Assembly (NCBI GenBank): GCA_947585065.1 | Contig: CANPWX010000040.1 | Location: forward strand, 1-8,425 | Length of the DNA stretch: 8,425 bases | Direction of reading: 5' to 3' | Source of the DNA: an uncultured Bacilli bacterium | GTDB lineage: Bacteria > Bacillota_I > Bacilli_A > RF39 > UBA660 | Part shown: in pieces, positions 1-6,203 of the stretch | How the letters are laid out: every line of letters starts with the position of its first letter | How positions within the stretch are numbered: the stretch's first letter is position 1 | Notes under the pieces: generated by a model | Told to the model about the DNA's origin: nothing | Databases searched by the model: none | Seen by the model: the letters and a program-made list of their open reading frames with translations, nothing else | Position numbers and translations under genes: made by a program

Positions 1-152
1 CTTTTATCTTCTAATGTAATTTCAAAACATTTTGCTCCTACTTCATTAAAGTCTTTCTGTGTATTACTATACATCCAATACGCATAAGACACTCCTATTA
101 CACTAAGTAAAACCAAAAAAATACCCATTGCAATCAATAACTTTTTCTTCAT
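1..152 (-). CDS. Secreted protein with SipW/TasA-type signal sequence (5' part only)
   Basis: This is a leftward gene cut by the window edge; 50 whole codons are visible. The start is ATG at 152, with a good ribosome site (GAAGGTG, 158-164) six bases upstream. The product opens with a short basic end (MKKK), then a hydrophobic stretch of about 17 residues, then V-S-Y-A-Y-W and a polar segment containing VGAKCFEITLE. The hydrophobic core followed by AYW resembles the signal sequences of TasA/camelysin-like proteins processed by the SipW-type signal peptidase. Similar short surface proteins of unknown role are common in gut Bacillota. That would place it outside the cell or on its surface, but the mature domain is off the window and no function can be given. 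It diverges from the small regulator to its right. A lipoprotein is unlikely because no lipobox cysteine is visible. The reading frame is near certain; the family assignment is inference. Confidence 0.72.
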   Translation of the reverse strand, partial: MKKKLLIAMGIFLVLLSVIGVSYAYWMYSNTQKDFNEVGAKCFEITLEDK

Positions 153-192
153 AACATCACCTTCTACTATTATGTCTTTATTTTATACTTTT

Positions 193-221
193 ATTATACT
201 AGAGAAACAGGGGTATTTCAA
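193..221 (-). promoter_or_regulatory. SigA-type promoter for the left-edge secreted protein gene
   Basis: Read on the minus strand there is TTGAAA (216-221), a 17-bp spacer, then TATAAT (193-198). Transcription would start near 186, giving a leader of about 34 bases before the ATG at 152. The match to the vegetative consensus is 5/6 plus 6/6 with ideal spacing, so this gene is probably expressed in growing cells. Confidence 0.75.
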
Positions 222-285
222 GTATCATATCCAAATTACCTATATTTTACAATTTTCATTTAGAACATCGCATAAAATACAGGGT

Positions 286-308
286 ATTACAAATCACTTA
301 TTTGTAAT
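286..308. repeat. Perfect 9-bp inverted repeat, possible operator
   Basis: The arms ATTACAAAT (286-294) and ATTTGTAAT (300-308) are perfect reverse complements around the 5-base centre CACTT. The repeat lies 37 bp before the start of the small Cro/CI-type regulator and directly abuts a second palindrome (308-333). There is no T-run after it on either strand, so it is not a typical terminator. Proteins with this helix-turn-helix type usually bind such dyads, so autoregulation is a reasonable inference. A hairpin in the mRNA leader is the alternative. I could not find a convincing -35/-10 pair for the regulator; TTTACA (246-251) with CATAAA (271-276) is the least bad candidate, with a long 19-bp spacer. 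Confidence 0.45.
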
Positions 309-333
309 TCATTCCTTTTATAAAATGAATGAA
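308..333. repeat. Near-perfect 26-bp palindrome just before the regulator's ribosome site
   Basis: The arms TTCATTC (308-314) and GAATGAA (327-333) pair perfectly, and the inner TTTTA/TAAAA also pair, leaving one C/T mismatch (315 and 326). That is 12 of 13 possible pairs. It contains a TATAAA (319-324) that could serve as a -10 box, and it runs into the ribosome site at 332-339. Binding here would cover a promoter or the translation start, so it is a second candidate operator beside 286-308. Confidence 0.4.
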
Positions 334-344
334 AGGTGGTGGAT

Positions 345-578
345 ATGGTAAGACTTGCAATTGAACCTTTGTTAAAAAGAGAAAATAGAAGTAAATATTG
401 GTTATGTCAAAAAATGAACATCACTTCCAGAAATCTAAATCGTATCATTCGTGGAGACACAGATTCCATTTCTTTTAAATATATTGAAGAATTTTGTAAA
501 TACTTAAACTGTACTCCTGGCGAATTAATCTTTTTAACAGACAGTTATCATCCCGAACAATTATTACTTCCAAAATAA
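345..578 (+). CDS. Small Cro/CI-type helix-turn-helix transcriptional regulator (HTH_26-like)
   Basis: This encodes a 77-residue protein that is almost entirely one DNA-binding domain. Residues 17-36 (SKYWLCQKMNITSRNLNRII) form the helix-turn-helix, followed by the typical tail in which a helix around FKYIEEFCKYLNC leads to T-P-G-E-L-I (58-62). This pattern is the YozG-like HTH_26 group of XRE regulators. It is a cytosolic DNA-binding protein with no sensor domain. I start it at ATG 345 because AAAGGTGG (332-339) sits 5 bases upstream; the in-frame GTG codons at 336 and 339 lie inside that ribosome site. It diverges from the left-edge surface-protein gene, has two inverted repeats before it, and has a terminator overlapping its stop codon, so it is a single-gene unit. 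Targets are unknown; the divergent gene or its own promoter are the natural guesses. Confidence 0.85.
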   Translation: MVRLAIEPLLKRENRSKYWLCQKMNITSRNLNRIIRGDTDSISFKYIEEFCKYLNCTPGELIFLTDSYHPEQLLLPK

Positions 579-589
579 TTGTTTTTTTT
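556..589 (+). terminator. Rho-independent terminator of the small regulator gene
   Basis: A perfect 10-bp stem, AACAATTATT (556-565) with AATAATTGTT (574-583), has an 8-base loop and is followed directly by the rest of an eight-T run (582-589). The stop codon TAA (576-578) is inside the right arm. It separates the regulator from sigK, which must therefore have its own promoter in the 40 bp that follow or depend on read-through. Confidence 0.82.
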
Positions 590-631
590 AATATTTCATA
601 TTTTAAATCATAAAATTTATTGGTGATTGAT

Positions 632-1336
632 ATGTTTTTATTAAATATATTAAAACAAATGCTCTTTTTTACAGGAAGCTACTCTAATAATGTATTTCCA
701 GATCCTTTAAGCGAAGAAGAAGAATTAGAATGTATTCTAAAAATGCAAAAAGGAGATGAAGTAGCAAGAAATAAATTAATAGAACACAACCTAAGACTTG
801 TCGCCCATATAGTAAAAAAATTTGAAGTCAATATAGAAGAAACCGATGATTTAATTGGAATAGGAACAATTGGCCTAATAAAAGGTGTAGATTCATTTCA
901 CTATGATAAAAATATTAAATTAACCACTTATGTTGCCAAATGTATTCAAAATGAAATTTTAATGTATTTTCGAAGTGTCAAAGGTGAAAATATCAAAAAT
1001 ATTAGTTTAAATGATTCCATTGGTTATGACAAAGATGGAAACGAAATTAGTTTAATGGAAGTAATCAAAGATAATTCAGAAGATTTTGCAACTTCTCTCC
1101 AAACCAAAGATAATATCAAATTATTAAACTGTTACTTAAAAGTTTTAAACAAAAGAGAACAAGAAATTATTGTAAAAAGATACGGATTAATGAATCAAAA
1201 AGAAATGACTCAAAAAGAAATCGCTAAAGAAATGAAAATATCTCGAAGTTATGTTTCCAGAATAGAAAAAAGAGCATTAACCAAAATACTCCGTGAATTC
1301 ATGAAAAATAAAAAAGAAAACTATCCATCTATTTAA
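632..1336 (+). CDS. sigK: RNA polymerase sporulation sigma factor K (pro-sigma-K)
   Basis: Late mother-cell sigma factor, expected to direct RNA polymerase to coat and maturation genes during spore formation. The 234-residue product has region 2 at about 45-115, with the segment I-E-H-N-L-R-L-V-A-H-I-V-K-K-F-E as in Bacillus SigK, and region 4 at about 171-225, including ISRSYVSRIEKRAL. NEISL at 137-141 also matches SigK rather than SigE. The N-terminus (1-16) is hydrophobic with a central Lys8, like the SigK pro-sequence, and S16-Y17 aligns with the Ser-Tyr processed in B. subtilis. ATG 632 is chosen over TTG 620 because GGTGAT (622-627) precedes it. The gene is intact, with no skin-type insertion. 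It follows the regulator's terminator and its stop codon interlocks with that of divIVA. SigE is the main alternative but fits less well. Confidence 0.9.
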   Translation: MFLLNILKQMLFFTGSYSNNVFPDPLSEEEELECILKMQKGDEVARNKLIEHNLRLVAHIVKKFEVNIEETDDLIGIGTIGLIKGVDSFHYDKNIKLTTYVAKCIQNEILMYFRSVKGENIKNISLNDSIGYDKDGNEISLMEVIKDNSEDFATSLQTKDNIKLLNCYLKVLNKREQEIIVKRYGLMNQKEMTQKEIAKEMKISRSYVSRIEKRALTKILREFMKNKKENYPSI

Positions 1337-1758
1337 TAGTCTTCATCAATTTGATCCAAATTTTCTAATTCAGTTTCAATAACATTCCGAAATCTGCGTT
1401 TAAAAGCAATAATCCTTACCCGTAATTTTTCACCATCAGCTTCTAACTTTTCCGCTTTCATTAAAGCATCGTTAACAATACGCGAAGCATTTCTTTTAGC
1501 TTCTTCTAAAATAGACTTTGACTCATCTCTTGCGACTCTTTTAATTTGATTAGACGCATCCTCAGCAACCATTAAAGCTTTATTTAAAGTATGTTCCAAA
1601 TTTTGATAACGAACTAGTTCTTTTTTCAAATTACTAATCTCTTCATCTCTTTTTTTTAAATTATTTAACATACTTTCATATTCTTTTGCAACAGTATTAA
1701 CAAATTCTCCTACCTCAGCTTTATTATACCCATACAAACTGGTACTAAATTTCTTCAA
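1333..1758 (-). CDS. divIVA: DivIVA-family cell division/polarity protein
   Basis: Coiled-coil protein that collects at negatively curved membrane (septum, poles) and positions division or polar proteins; cytoplasmic face. The 141-residue product has a DivIVA N-terminal domain (3-30, FSTSLYGYNKAEVGEFV then EYESM), coiled coil from about 25 to 65, and a second long charged helix from about 66 to 135. Start is TTG 1758, with AGGTGA (1763-1768) four bases upstream; no ATG or GTG precedes the conserved domain in a usable place. Compared with Bacillus DivIVA it lacks about ten residues before the conserved FTKS-like segment. The membrane-binding Phe-Arg pair is replaced by Leu8-Tyr9. It is 35 bp downstream of sepF, with no clear promoter between, so the two form an operon. 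No terminator is visible before it runs antisense into sigK. A GpsB-like role cannot be excluded. Confidence 0.85.
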   Translation of the reverse strand: MKKFSTSLYGYNKAEVGEFVNTVAKEYESMLNNLKKRDEEISNLKKELVRYQNLEHTLNKALMVAEDASNQIKRVARDESKSILEEAKRNASRIVNDALMKAEKLEADGEKLRVRIIAFKRRFRNVIETELENLDQIDEDY

Positions 1759-1793
1759 AGTCTCACCTTCTTACTTATACAACTACAGGGCAC

Positions 1794-2201
1794 TTACCAT
1801 TCCATTTCTTCTTCATTGTTTTTTTCTGTTTTATCAGCATCATCTGTAATTTTTCCTTGTATATTAACATTCTTTGGAGTACATAAATAAATACCTACCC
1901 CAATCTTTTGCATAGAGCCCCCAATAGAATAAATACATCCAGATAAAAAGTCAATAATTCTTTTCGCTTGAGCAGAAGTAACTCTTTTCAAATTCACAAC
2001 AACACTATTACGACTTTTTAAATGATCAGCAATTTGTTGAGACTCAGAAAAAGCTCTTGGTTCTAATAAAATCATTTTATTACCAGTTTTATCAGCTTCC
2101 TTTAATGCCTCAGCCTCACTAACGTTATAATACTCATCTTCACTCATTGCATTGTTTTCATCTTCATCAGAAAACCATTTTTTTAATTTGCTAATTGCCA
2201 T
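1794..2201 (-). CDS. sepF: SepF cell division protein, FtsZ membrane anchor
   Basis: SepF binds the FtsZ C-terminal tail, forms rings and anchors the Z-ring to the membrane at the septum. At 135 residues it has the usual family layout. An N-terminal amphipathic, membrane-binding helix (1-10, MAISKLKKWF) is followed by an acidic linker (about 11-40) and the compact SepF domain (about 43-117), with LEPRAFSESQQIADHL, V-V-V-N-L-K-R and the strongly conserved G94-G95...I100-G101...Y105-L-C-T-P. A short acidic tail ends in EEEMEW. ATG 2201 has a strong ribosome site, GGAGGG (2209-2214), seven bases upstream. It has its own promoter (2232-2260) behind the glyQS terminator and leads directly into divIVA. 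The genes ylmG and ylmH, which sit between sepF and divIVA in B. subtilis, are absent here. Confidence 0.93.
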   Translation of the reverse strand: MAISKLKKWFSDEDENNAMSEDEYYNVSEAEALKEADKTGNKMILLEPRAFSESQQIADHLKSRNSVVVNLKRVTSAQAKRIIDFLSGCIYSIGGSMQKIGVGIYLCTPKNVNIQGKITDDADKTEKNNEEEMEW

Positions 2202-2231
2202 ACACTAGCCCTCCAGTTTCTATCTAAAAAC

Positions 2232-2260
2232 ATTTTAACAAAAACTCATTTGTTTTTCAA
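2232..2260 (-). promoter_or_regulatory. SigA-type promoter for sepF-divIVA
   Basis: On the minus strand TTGAAA (2255-2260) and TAAAAT (2232-2237) are separated by exactly 17 bp. Transcription would begin near 2225, leaving a leader of about 24 bases that holds the GGAGGG ribosome site. It lies between the glyQS terminator and sepF, which supports an independent sepF-divIVA unit. Confidence 0.78.
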
Positions 2261-2281
2261 GATTATTTTCACTTTTTTTAA

Positions 2282-2324
2282 AAAGCAAAAAAATTTCCAG
2301 ATCATCTAAAATCTGAAAAATTTT
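2282..2324 (-). terminator. Probable rho-independent terminator of glyQS
   Basis: On the minus strand the sequence right at the glyQS stop codon folds into a hairpin. TCAGAT (2311-2316) and ATCTG (2298-2302) form the core around an 8-base loop, and flanking AAATTT/AAATTT runs extend it with one bulge. A T-rich stretch follows (TTTTGCTTTTT, from 2290 downwards). The stem is A/T-rich and imperfect, so termination may be partial. Confidence 0.65.
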
Positions 2325-3696
2325 ATAAATTGATTTTTTCTTTTAAAAACTTTTTAAACTCAACCAAATCCATGGAAACTTGTTCCATACTATCTCGATC
2401 ACGAACAGTAAAAACACCATTATTTAAAGTATCATCATCAATAGTAATAGCATATGGGGTCCCAATCGCATCACTACGACGATATCTCTTTCCAATACTT
2501 CCTGATTCATCATAAGTAACAGAAAATTCTTTTGCAAGTTCTCCATAAAGTTCCAAAGCTTTTTCAGAATGAATTTTTTTCATTAATGGAAGGATTGTCA
2601 CTTTATAAGGAGCAATATTAGGAGCCAAATGCAAAACCAAGCGTTCATCTTCTCCTACCATTTCTTTCGAATAAGCATCACATAAAACTGCTAGAATAAT
2701 ACGATCAAGCCCAACAGCTGGTTCTACAACATAAGGCAAATATTTTTCATTTGTTTCAGGATCTAAATATCTTAAATCTTCTTTTGAATGTTCCATATGA
2801 ACTCCTAAATCATAATCCCCTCGATCCGCAATTCCCCAAAGCTCTCCCCAACCAAAAGGATAAAGATATTCAATATCAGTAGTAGCTTTACTATAGAAAG
2901 ACAACTCTTCCTTGGCATGATCTCGATATCTTAAATGAGCATTTTGAATTCCCAAATCTTTTAAAAATTCCATACAAAAACTTTTCCAATACCCAAACCA
3001 TTCCAAATCAGTACCTGGTTTACAAAAAAATTCTAATTCCATTTGTTCAAATTCACGAGTACGGAATGTAAAATTACCAGGAGTAATCTCATTACGAAAA
3101 CTCTTACCTGTTTGCCCAACCCCAAATGGAATTTTAGCTCGCATACTTCTCTGAACATTCAAAAAATTAACAAACATTCCTTGAGCAGTCTCTCCTCTTA
3201 AATAGACTTTATTTTTAGTGTCTTCCGTAACTCCTTGATAAGTTTCAAAAAGCAAATTAAATTTTCGAATAGAAGTAAATTCACTCGATCCACAAAGAGG
3301 ACAAACAATATGTTTTTCATGAATATAATTTTCTAATTCCTCATTACTCCATCCATCACCAGTTTCATCTCCATTCGTAAAATCTTCGATTAATTTGTCA
3401 GCTCGATGTCTTGCTTTACAACGTTTACAATCAATTAAAGGATCTGTAAAACTAGTCACATGTCCACTTGCTACCCAAACTTCAGGATTCATAAGAATAG
3501 CCGATTCAATTCCATAATTATACGGATTTTCTTGAATAAATTTCTTCCACCAAAAATCACGAATATTCTTTTTTAGCTCAATTCCCAAAGAACCATAATC
3601 CCAAGTATTGGATAATCCCCCATAAATTTCACTACCTTGAAATATAAATCCATATGTTTTACAATAATTCACTAACTCATCCATTGATAACTTCAT
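2323..3696 (-). CDS. glyQS: Glycyl-tRNA synthetase, dimeric (alpha-2) class II type
   Basis: Charges tRNA-Gly with glycine using ATP, in the cytoplasm. The 457-residue single-chain enzyme is the homodimeric form (as in staphylococci; also called glyS), not the two-subunit GlyQ/GlyS enzyme. The class II core is clear: GFIFQGSEIYGG near the start, motif 2 at about 200-224 (FRNEITPGNF through FEQMELEFF) and motif 3 at 325-332 (EPAVGLDR). An inserted pair of CxxC elements (Cys90/Cys93 and Cys132/Cys135) suggests a structural zinc site. The C-terminal anticodon-binding domain starts near 355 (LAPNIAPYKVTILP). ATG 3696 has AGAAGGA (3702-3708) five bases upstream. The leader is too short for a T-box. 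It follows pbpB by 71 bp and has its own promoter and terminator. Confidence 0.97.
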   Translation of the reverse strand: MKLSMDELVNYCKTYGFIFQGSEIYGGLSNTWDYGSLGIELKKNIRDFWWKKFIQENPYNYGIESAILMNPEVWVASGHVTSFTDPLIDCKRCKARHRADKLIEDFTNGDETGDGWSNEELENYIHEKHIVCPLCGSSEFTSIRKFNLLFETYQGVTEDTKNKVYLRGETAQGMFVNFLNVQRSMRAKIPFGVGQTGKSFRNEITPGNFTFRTREFEQMELEFFCKPGTDLEWFGYWKSFCMEFLKDLGIQNAHLRYRDHAKEELSFYSKATTDIEYLYPFGWGELWGIADRGDYDLGVHMEHSKEDLRYLDPETNEKYLPYVVEPAVGLDRIILAVLCDAYSKEMVGEDERLVLHLAPNIAPYKVTILPLMKKIHSEKALELYGELAKEFSVTYDESGSIGKRYRRSDAIGTPYAITIDDDTLNNGVFTVRDRDSMEQVSMDLVEFKKFLKEKINL

Positions 3697-3725
3697 AGAA
3701 ATCCTTCTTTCTAAAACCTGTATTC

Positions 3726-3754
3726 ATTATAGAAGAAAACAACAAGATTTACAA
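3726..3754 (-). promoter_or_regulatory. SigA-type promoter for glyQS
   Basis: On the minus strand TTGTAA (3749-3754), 17 bp, then TATAAT (3726-3731), with transcription expected near 3719 and a leader of about 23 bases. It sits in the 71-bp gap after pbpB. I see no hairpin-plus-T-run terminator for pbpB in that gap, so glyQS may also receive read-through from the division cluster. Confidence 0.75.
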
Positions 3755-3767
3755 GCAAAATTTATCT

Positions 3768-5909
3768 CTATGGCTCCAATTGAATCTCTAAATTCATAGT
3801 AGATAAATCAATAACCGTACCTTTAGGAATACTAAAACTTTTCACAGTACCATATCCATTTAAAGTATATTTTAATCCTATCATATCACAAAAAGAAACA
3901 GCCTCATTTGCACTCCAAGAAGTAATATCAGGCATTTGAATAACCAGATCATTTGTTTTCAAAAATATTTTAGAACCAAATACTACTTTAGTACCCTGTA
4001 AAGGATATTGATTGGTAACATATTTTCCATTTCCTAAAACAACAACTTGAAAACCTAATTTTTTTAAATCTTCCACAGCAACCACAGTTTCTTTAGATAT
4101 CCACTGTGTTACATTCACAATTTTGGAAGAATCCACATCATTTTTTTCACTAGTTACATTCACAATATTAGCAATATCTTTAATTGCACTAGCAATCGTT
4201 TTAGCAATATCATTACTATCTCCAACATATTTTTCCGTTGCAAAGTAAAAAACATACTCTGGATCTTCATAAGGAAATAACCCAATAAAAGAACGAATAT
4301 AATCGTAAGTACCAGTTAAATATCCTCCATTAGGAGAAGCAATTTGAGCAGTTCCTGTTTTTCCAGCAATTTTTACATTCTCTGGTGAATAAATTTTATT
4401 ATAAGTAAAGCCATTATAAACAACATCATACATTAATTCTTTCATTTTTTGAATAGATTCAGGACTTGCCATAACCCCAATTTCTTCTCTTTCTCCTTTT
4501 TGAGTTATATTTCCATTCGCATCTACTACTTTGGAAACAATATAAGGTTTCACCATCACTCCATCATTAGCAAAAATAGTCATAGCTTGAAGCATTTGAA
4601 TAGGAGTTACTAAAATACCTTGTCCAAAACTAGAATTAGCAAGTTCAGATTCATATTGAAAAGCAATAAGCCCTTCCGCTTCTCCAGGTAATGTAATTCC
4701 TGTTTTTTCTCCAAAACCAAGTTTATTATAATAATCTTTTAATTTTTGAGTTCCTAATTTCAAAGCTAAATTAGTAGCCGCGACATTAGAAGAATAAGCA
4801 AAACCAAGATCATAAGAGATATCTCCCCATCCAACATTATTAAAATCTTTAATTTTAGTAATTCCATCACTTAATGTAATACTTCCTGAATGATATAGAT
4901 CTTCCCCATTATAAATTCCATTTTCTAAAGCAGCAAGCCATGAAAAAATTTTCATTGTACTTCCTGGCTCATATTGATATCCAACTAAAGGACTTAAATA
5001 ATTATTTAAATTTTCTAAAGTGTTTGGATTAAAATTAGGATTAGAAGCACTTCCAATAATCTCTCCAGTTTTAGCATTCATCACAGTAAAACTAGCCCAA
5101 GAAAGTTGTTTATCTTTTGAAAAAGTAGAAATAGCATTTTCCAAAATATTTTGTACATCTGTATGTAATGTTAAATATATATCCTCACCTGCAATAGCCT
5201 CTTCTTCATATACTTCACTTGTAGGCATACGGTATCCATAAGCATCTTGTTGATACTCAGTATATCCATTTTTTCCCTTTAACTCATCATTAAAATAAGC
5301 TTCTATCCCCATATCACCGACAATTTCTCCATCTTCATTACTTCTAGCATATCCCAAAATATAAGAAGCCCAGGAAGAATTAATATATTGTCTTTTCTTC
5401 GCTAAAGTTTCAAATTCAATACCCGGTAAATCCAATTTTTGAATCATAGTTTTTTTATCTTCACTAACTCTTCCCCAAACACCCAATTCTGTTTGATACA
5501 AATCTTGATCAAAAAAAGAAACAAGATCATTTTTACAACGTACTTTTCCTTCCTCAGTCTCAGCAAGAATTTTACAAAGAGCATCGGCCGTTTGTTCTTT
5601 ATCAATAACGTGTTTTGGATATCTCTCATCAGTAGTACGAGAAGGAGAAAGCATCGCGATCACTTTATAAGAATTTGCATTTTTAGCTAAAGGTTTTCCT
5701 AAAGCATCATAAATAACTCCTCTTGGAGCATAAAGAATCTCTTTCACAGTATTACGATTATTAGCAAATTCTGTTAAATTAATACCATCTACTTGACTAC
5801 TTAAAACAACATAAGATAATTTAATAATAATAACAGCGAAAAAAATTACGACAATAAGCATAGAAAGTCGCATATTTACTAAAATTTTACGGGCTGTTTT
5901 TTTTCTCAT
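3768..5909 (-). CDS. pbpB: Division-specific penicillin-binding protein 2B/FtsI-type transpeptidase with PASTA domains
   Basis: Septal peptidoglycan transpeptidase, anchored in the membrane with its body outside, that cross-links new septal wall. The 713-residue class B PBP has a basic N-terminus, one membrane helix (about 15-37), a pedestal/dimer domain (about 57-235), and a transpeptidase domain (about 270-580). The three active-site motifs are present: S317-T-M-K320, S373-S-N375 and K517-T-G519. Two C-terminal PASTA-like repeats follow (about 596-653 and 655-711), as in PBP2B/PBP2X and SpoVD. ATG 5909 lies 2 bp after ftsL, and its ribosome site GAGGAGT (5914-5920) is built from the last codons of ftsL, so the two are probably translationally coupled. 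It follows ftsL in the usual mraZ-rsmH-ftsL-pbpB order, which favours the division enzyme over SpoVD. Confidence 0.93.
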   Translation of the reverse strand: MRKKTARKILVNMRLSMLIVVIFFAVIIIKLSYVVLSSQVDGINLTEFANNRNTVKEILYAPRGVIYDALGKPLAKNANSYKVIAMLSPSRTTDERYPKHVIDKEQTADALCKILAETEEGKVRCKNDLVSFFDQDLYQTELGVWGRVSEDKKTMIQKLDLPGIEFETLAKKRQYINSSWASYILGYARSNEDGEIVGDMGIEAYFNDELKGKNGYTEYQQDAYGYRMPTSEVYEEEAIAGEDIYLTLHTDVQNILENAISTFSKDKQLSWASFTVMNAKTGEIIGSASNPNFNPNTLENLNNYLSPLVGYQYEPGSTMKIFSWLAALENGIYNGEDLYHSGSITLSDGITKIKDFNNVGWGDISYDLGFAYSSNVAATNLALKLGTQKLKDYYNKLGFGEKTGITLPGEAEGLIAFQYESELANSSFGQGILVTPIQMLQAMTIFANDGVMVKPYIVSKVVDANGNITQKGEREEIGVMASPESIQKMKELMYDVVYNGFTYNKIYSPENVKIAGKTGTAQIASPNGGYLTGTYDYIRSFIGLFPYEDPEYVFYFATEKYVGDSNDIAKTIASAIKDIANIVNVTSEKNDVDSSKIVNVTQWISKETVVAVEDLKKLGFQVVVLGNGKYVTNQYPLQGTKVVFGSKIFLKTNDLVIQMPDITSWSANEAVSFCDMIGLKYTLNGYGTVKSFSIPKGTVIDLSTMNLEIQLEP

Positions 5910-5911
5910 AA

Positions 5912-6199
5912 TTACTCCTCAATATTTTTAATATTGTTATTATTATACGTCATTCCTTTCGAAGAAACAACCTCTTGAATTTTATCTAAAGAAGCAAGTT
6001 CATCAACCTGCATTGATAAAGACTCATTAATTCCCTCTTGTTCAGATATTTTAGAACGAATTTGTTCCAAAGTAATATTACTCTCTGATAAAACCGCTTT
6101 TGTAAAAACAATAGAAATAGGAAACAAAAAGACAGCTATAACAATAAGAACATATAACATTTTTTCGCCCTTTAAAATTTTATAATATCTTTTTTTCAT
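5912..6199 (-). CDS. ftsL: FtsL-like divisome membrane protein
   Basis: Small bitopic membrane protein that, with DivIC/FtsB, forms the scaffold activating septal wall synthesis. The 95-residue product has a basic cytoplasmic end (MKKRYYKILKGEK), one membrane helix (about 14-35) and an extracellular helical stretch (about 44-80) with heptad-like spacing suited to a coiled coil. FtsL sequences are poorly conserved, so the name rests mainly on topology and on position between rsmH and pbpB. I use ATG 6199, with GGAAAGGA (6209-6216) nine bases upstream and 4 bp after the rsmH stop. A TTG at 6220 would add seven residues but overlaps rsmH and has a purine-rich block directly against it rather than properly spaced. 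Its final codons supply the pbpB ribosome site. Confidence 0.85.
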   Translation of the reverse strand: MKKRYYKILKGEKMLYVLIVIAVFLFPISIVFTKAVLSESNITLEQIRSKISEQEGINESLSMQVDELASLDKIQEVVSSKGMTYNNNNIKNIEE

Positions 6200-6203
6200 T
6201 AAA

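Noticed and set aside
620..631. TTG 620 as the sigK start
   Set aside because: It lies just before the GGTGAT ribosome site that serves ATG 632 and has none of its own.
2330..2515. Rightward open frame opposite the 3' end of glyQS
   Set aside because: It is a shadow of a highly conserved synthetase coding region, with no ribosome site.
3697..3767. Possible T-box leader before glyQS
   Set aside because: The expected leader is only about 23 bases, far too short, and no T-box sequence is present.
5020..5690. Open frames on both strands inside pbpB
   Set aside because: They are out of frame with a well-supported penicillin-binding protein, lack ribosome sites and resemble no family.
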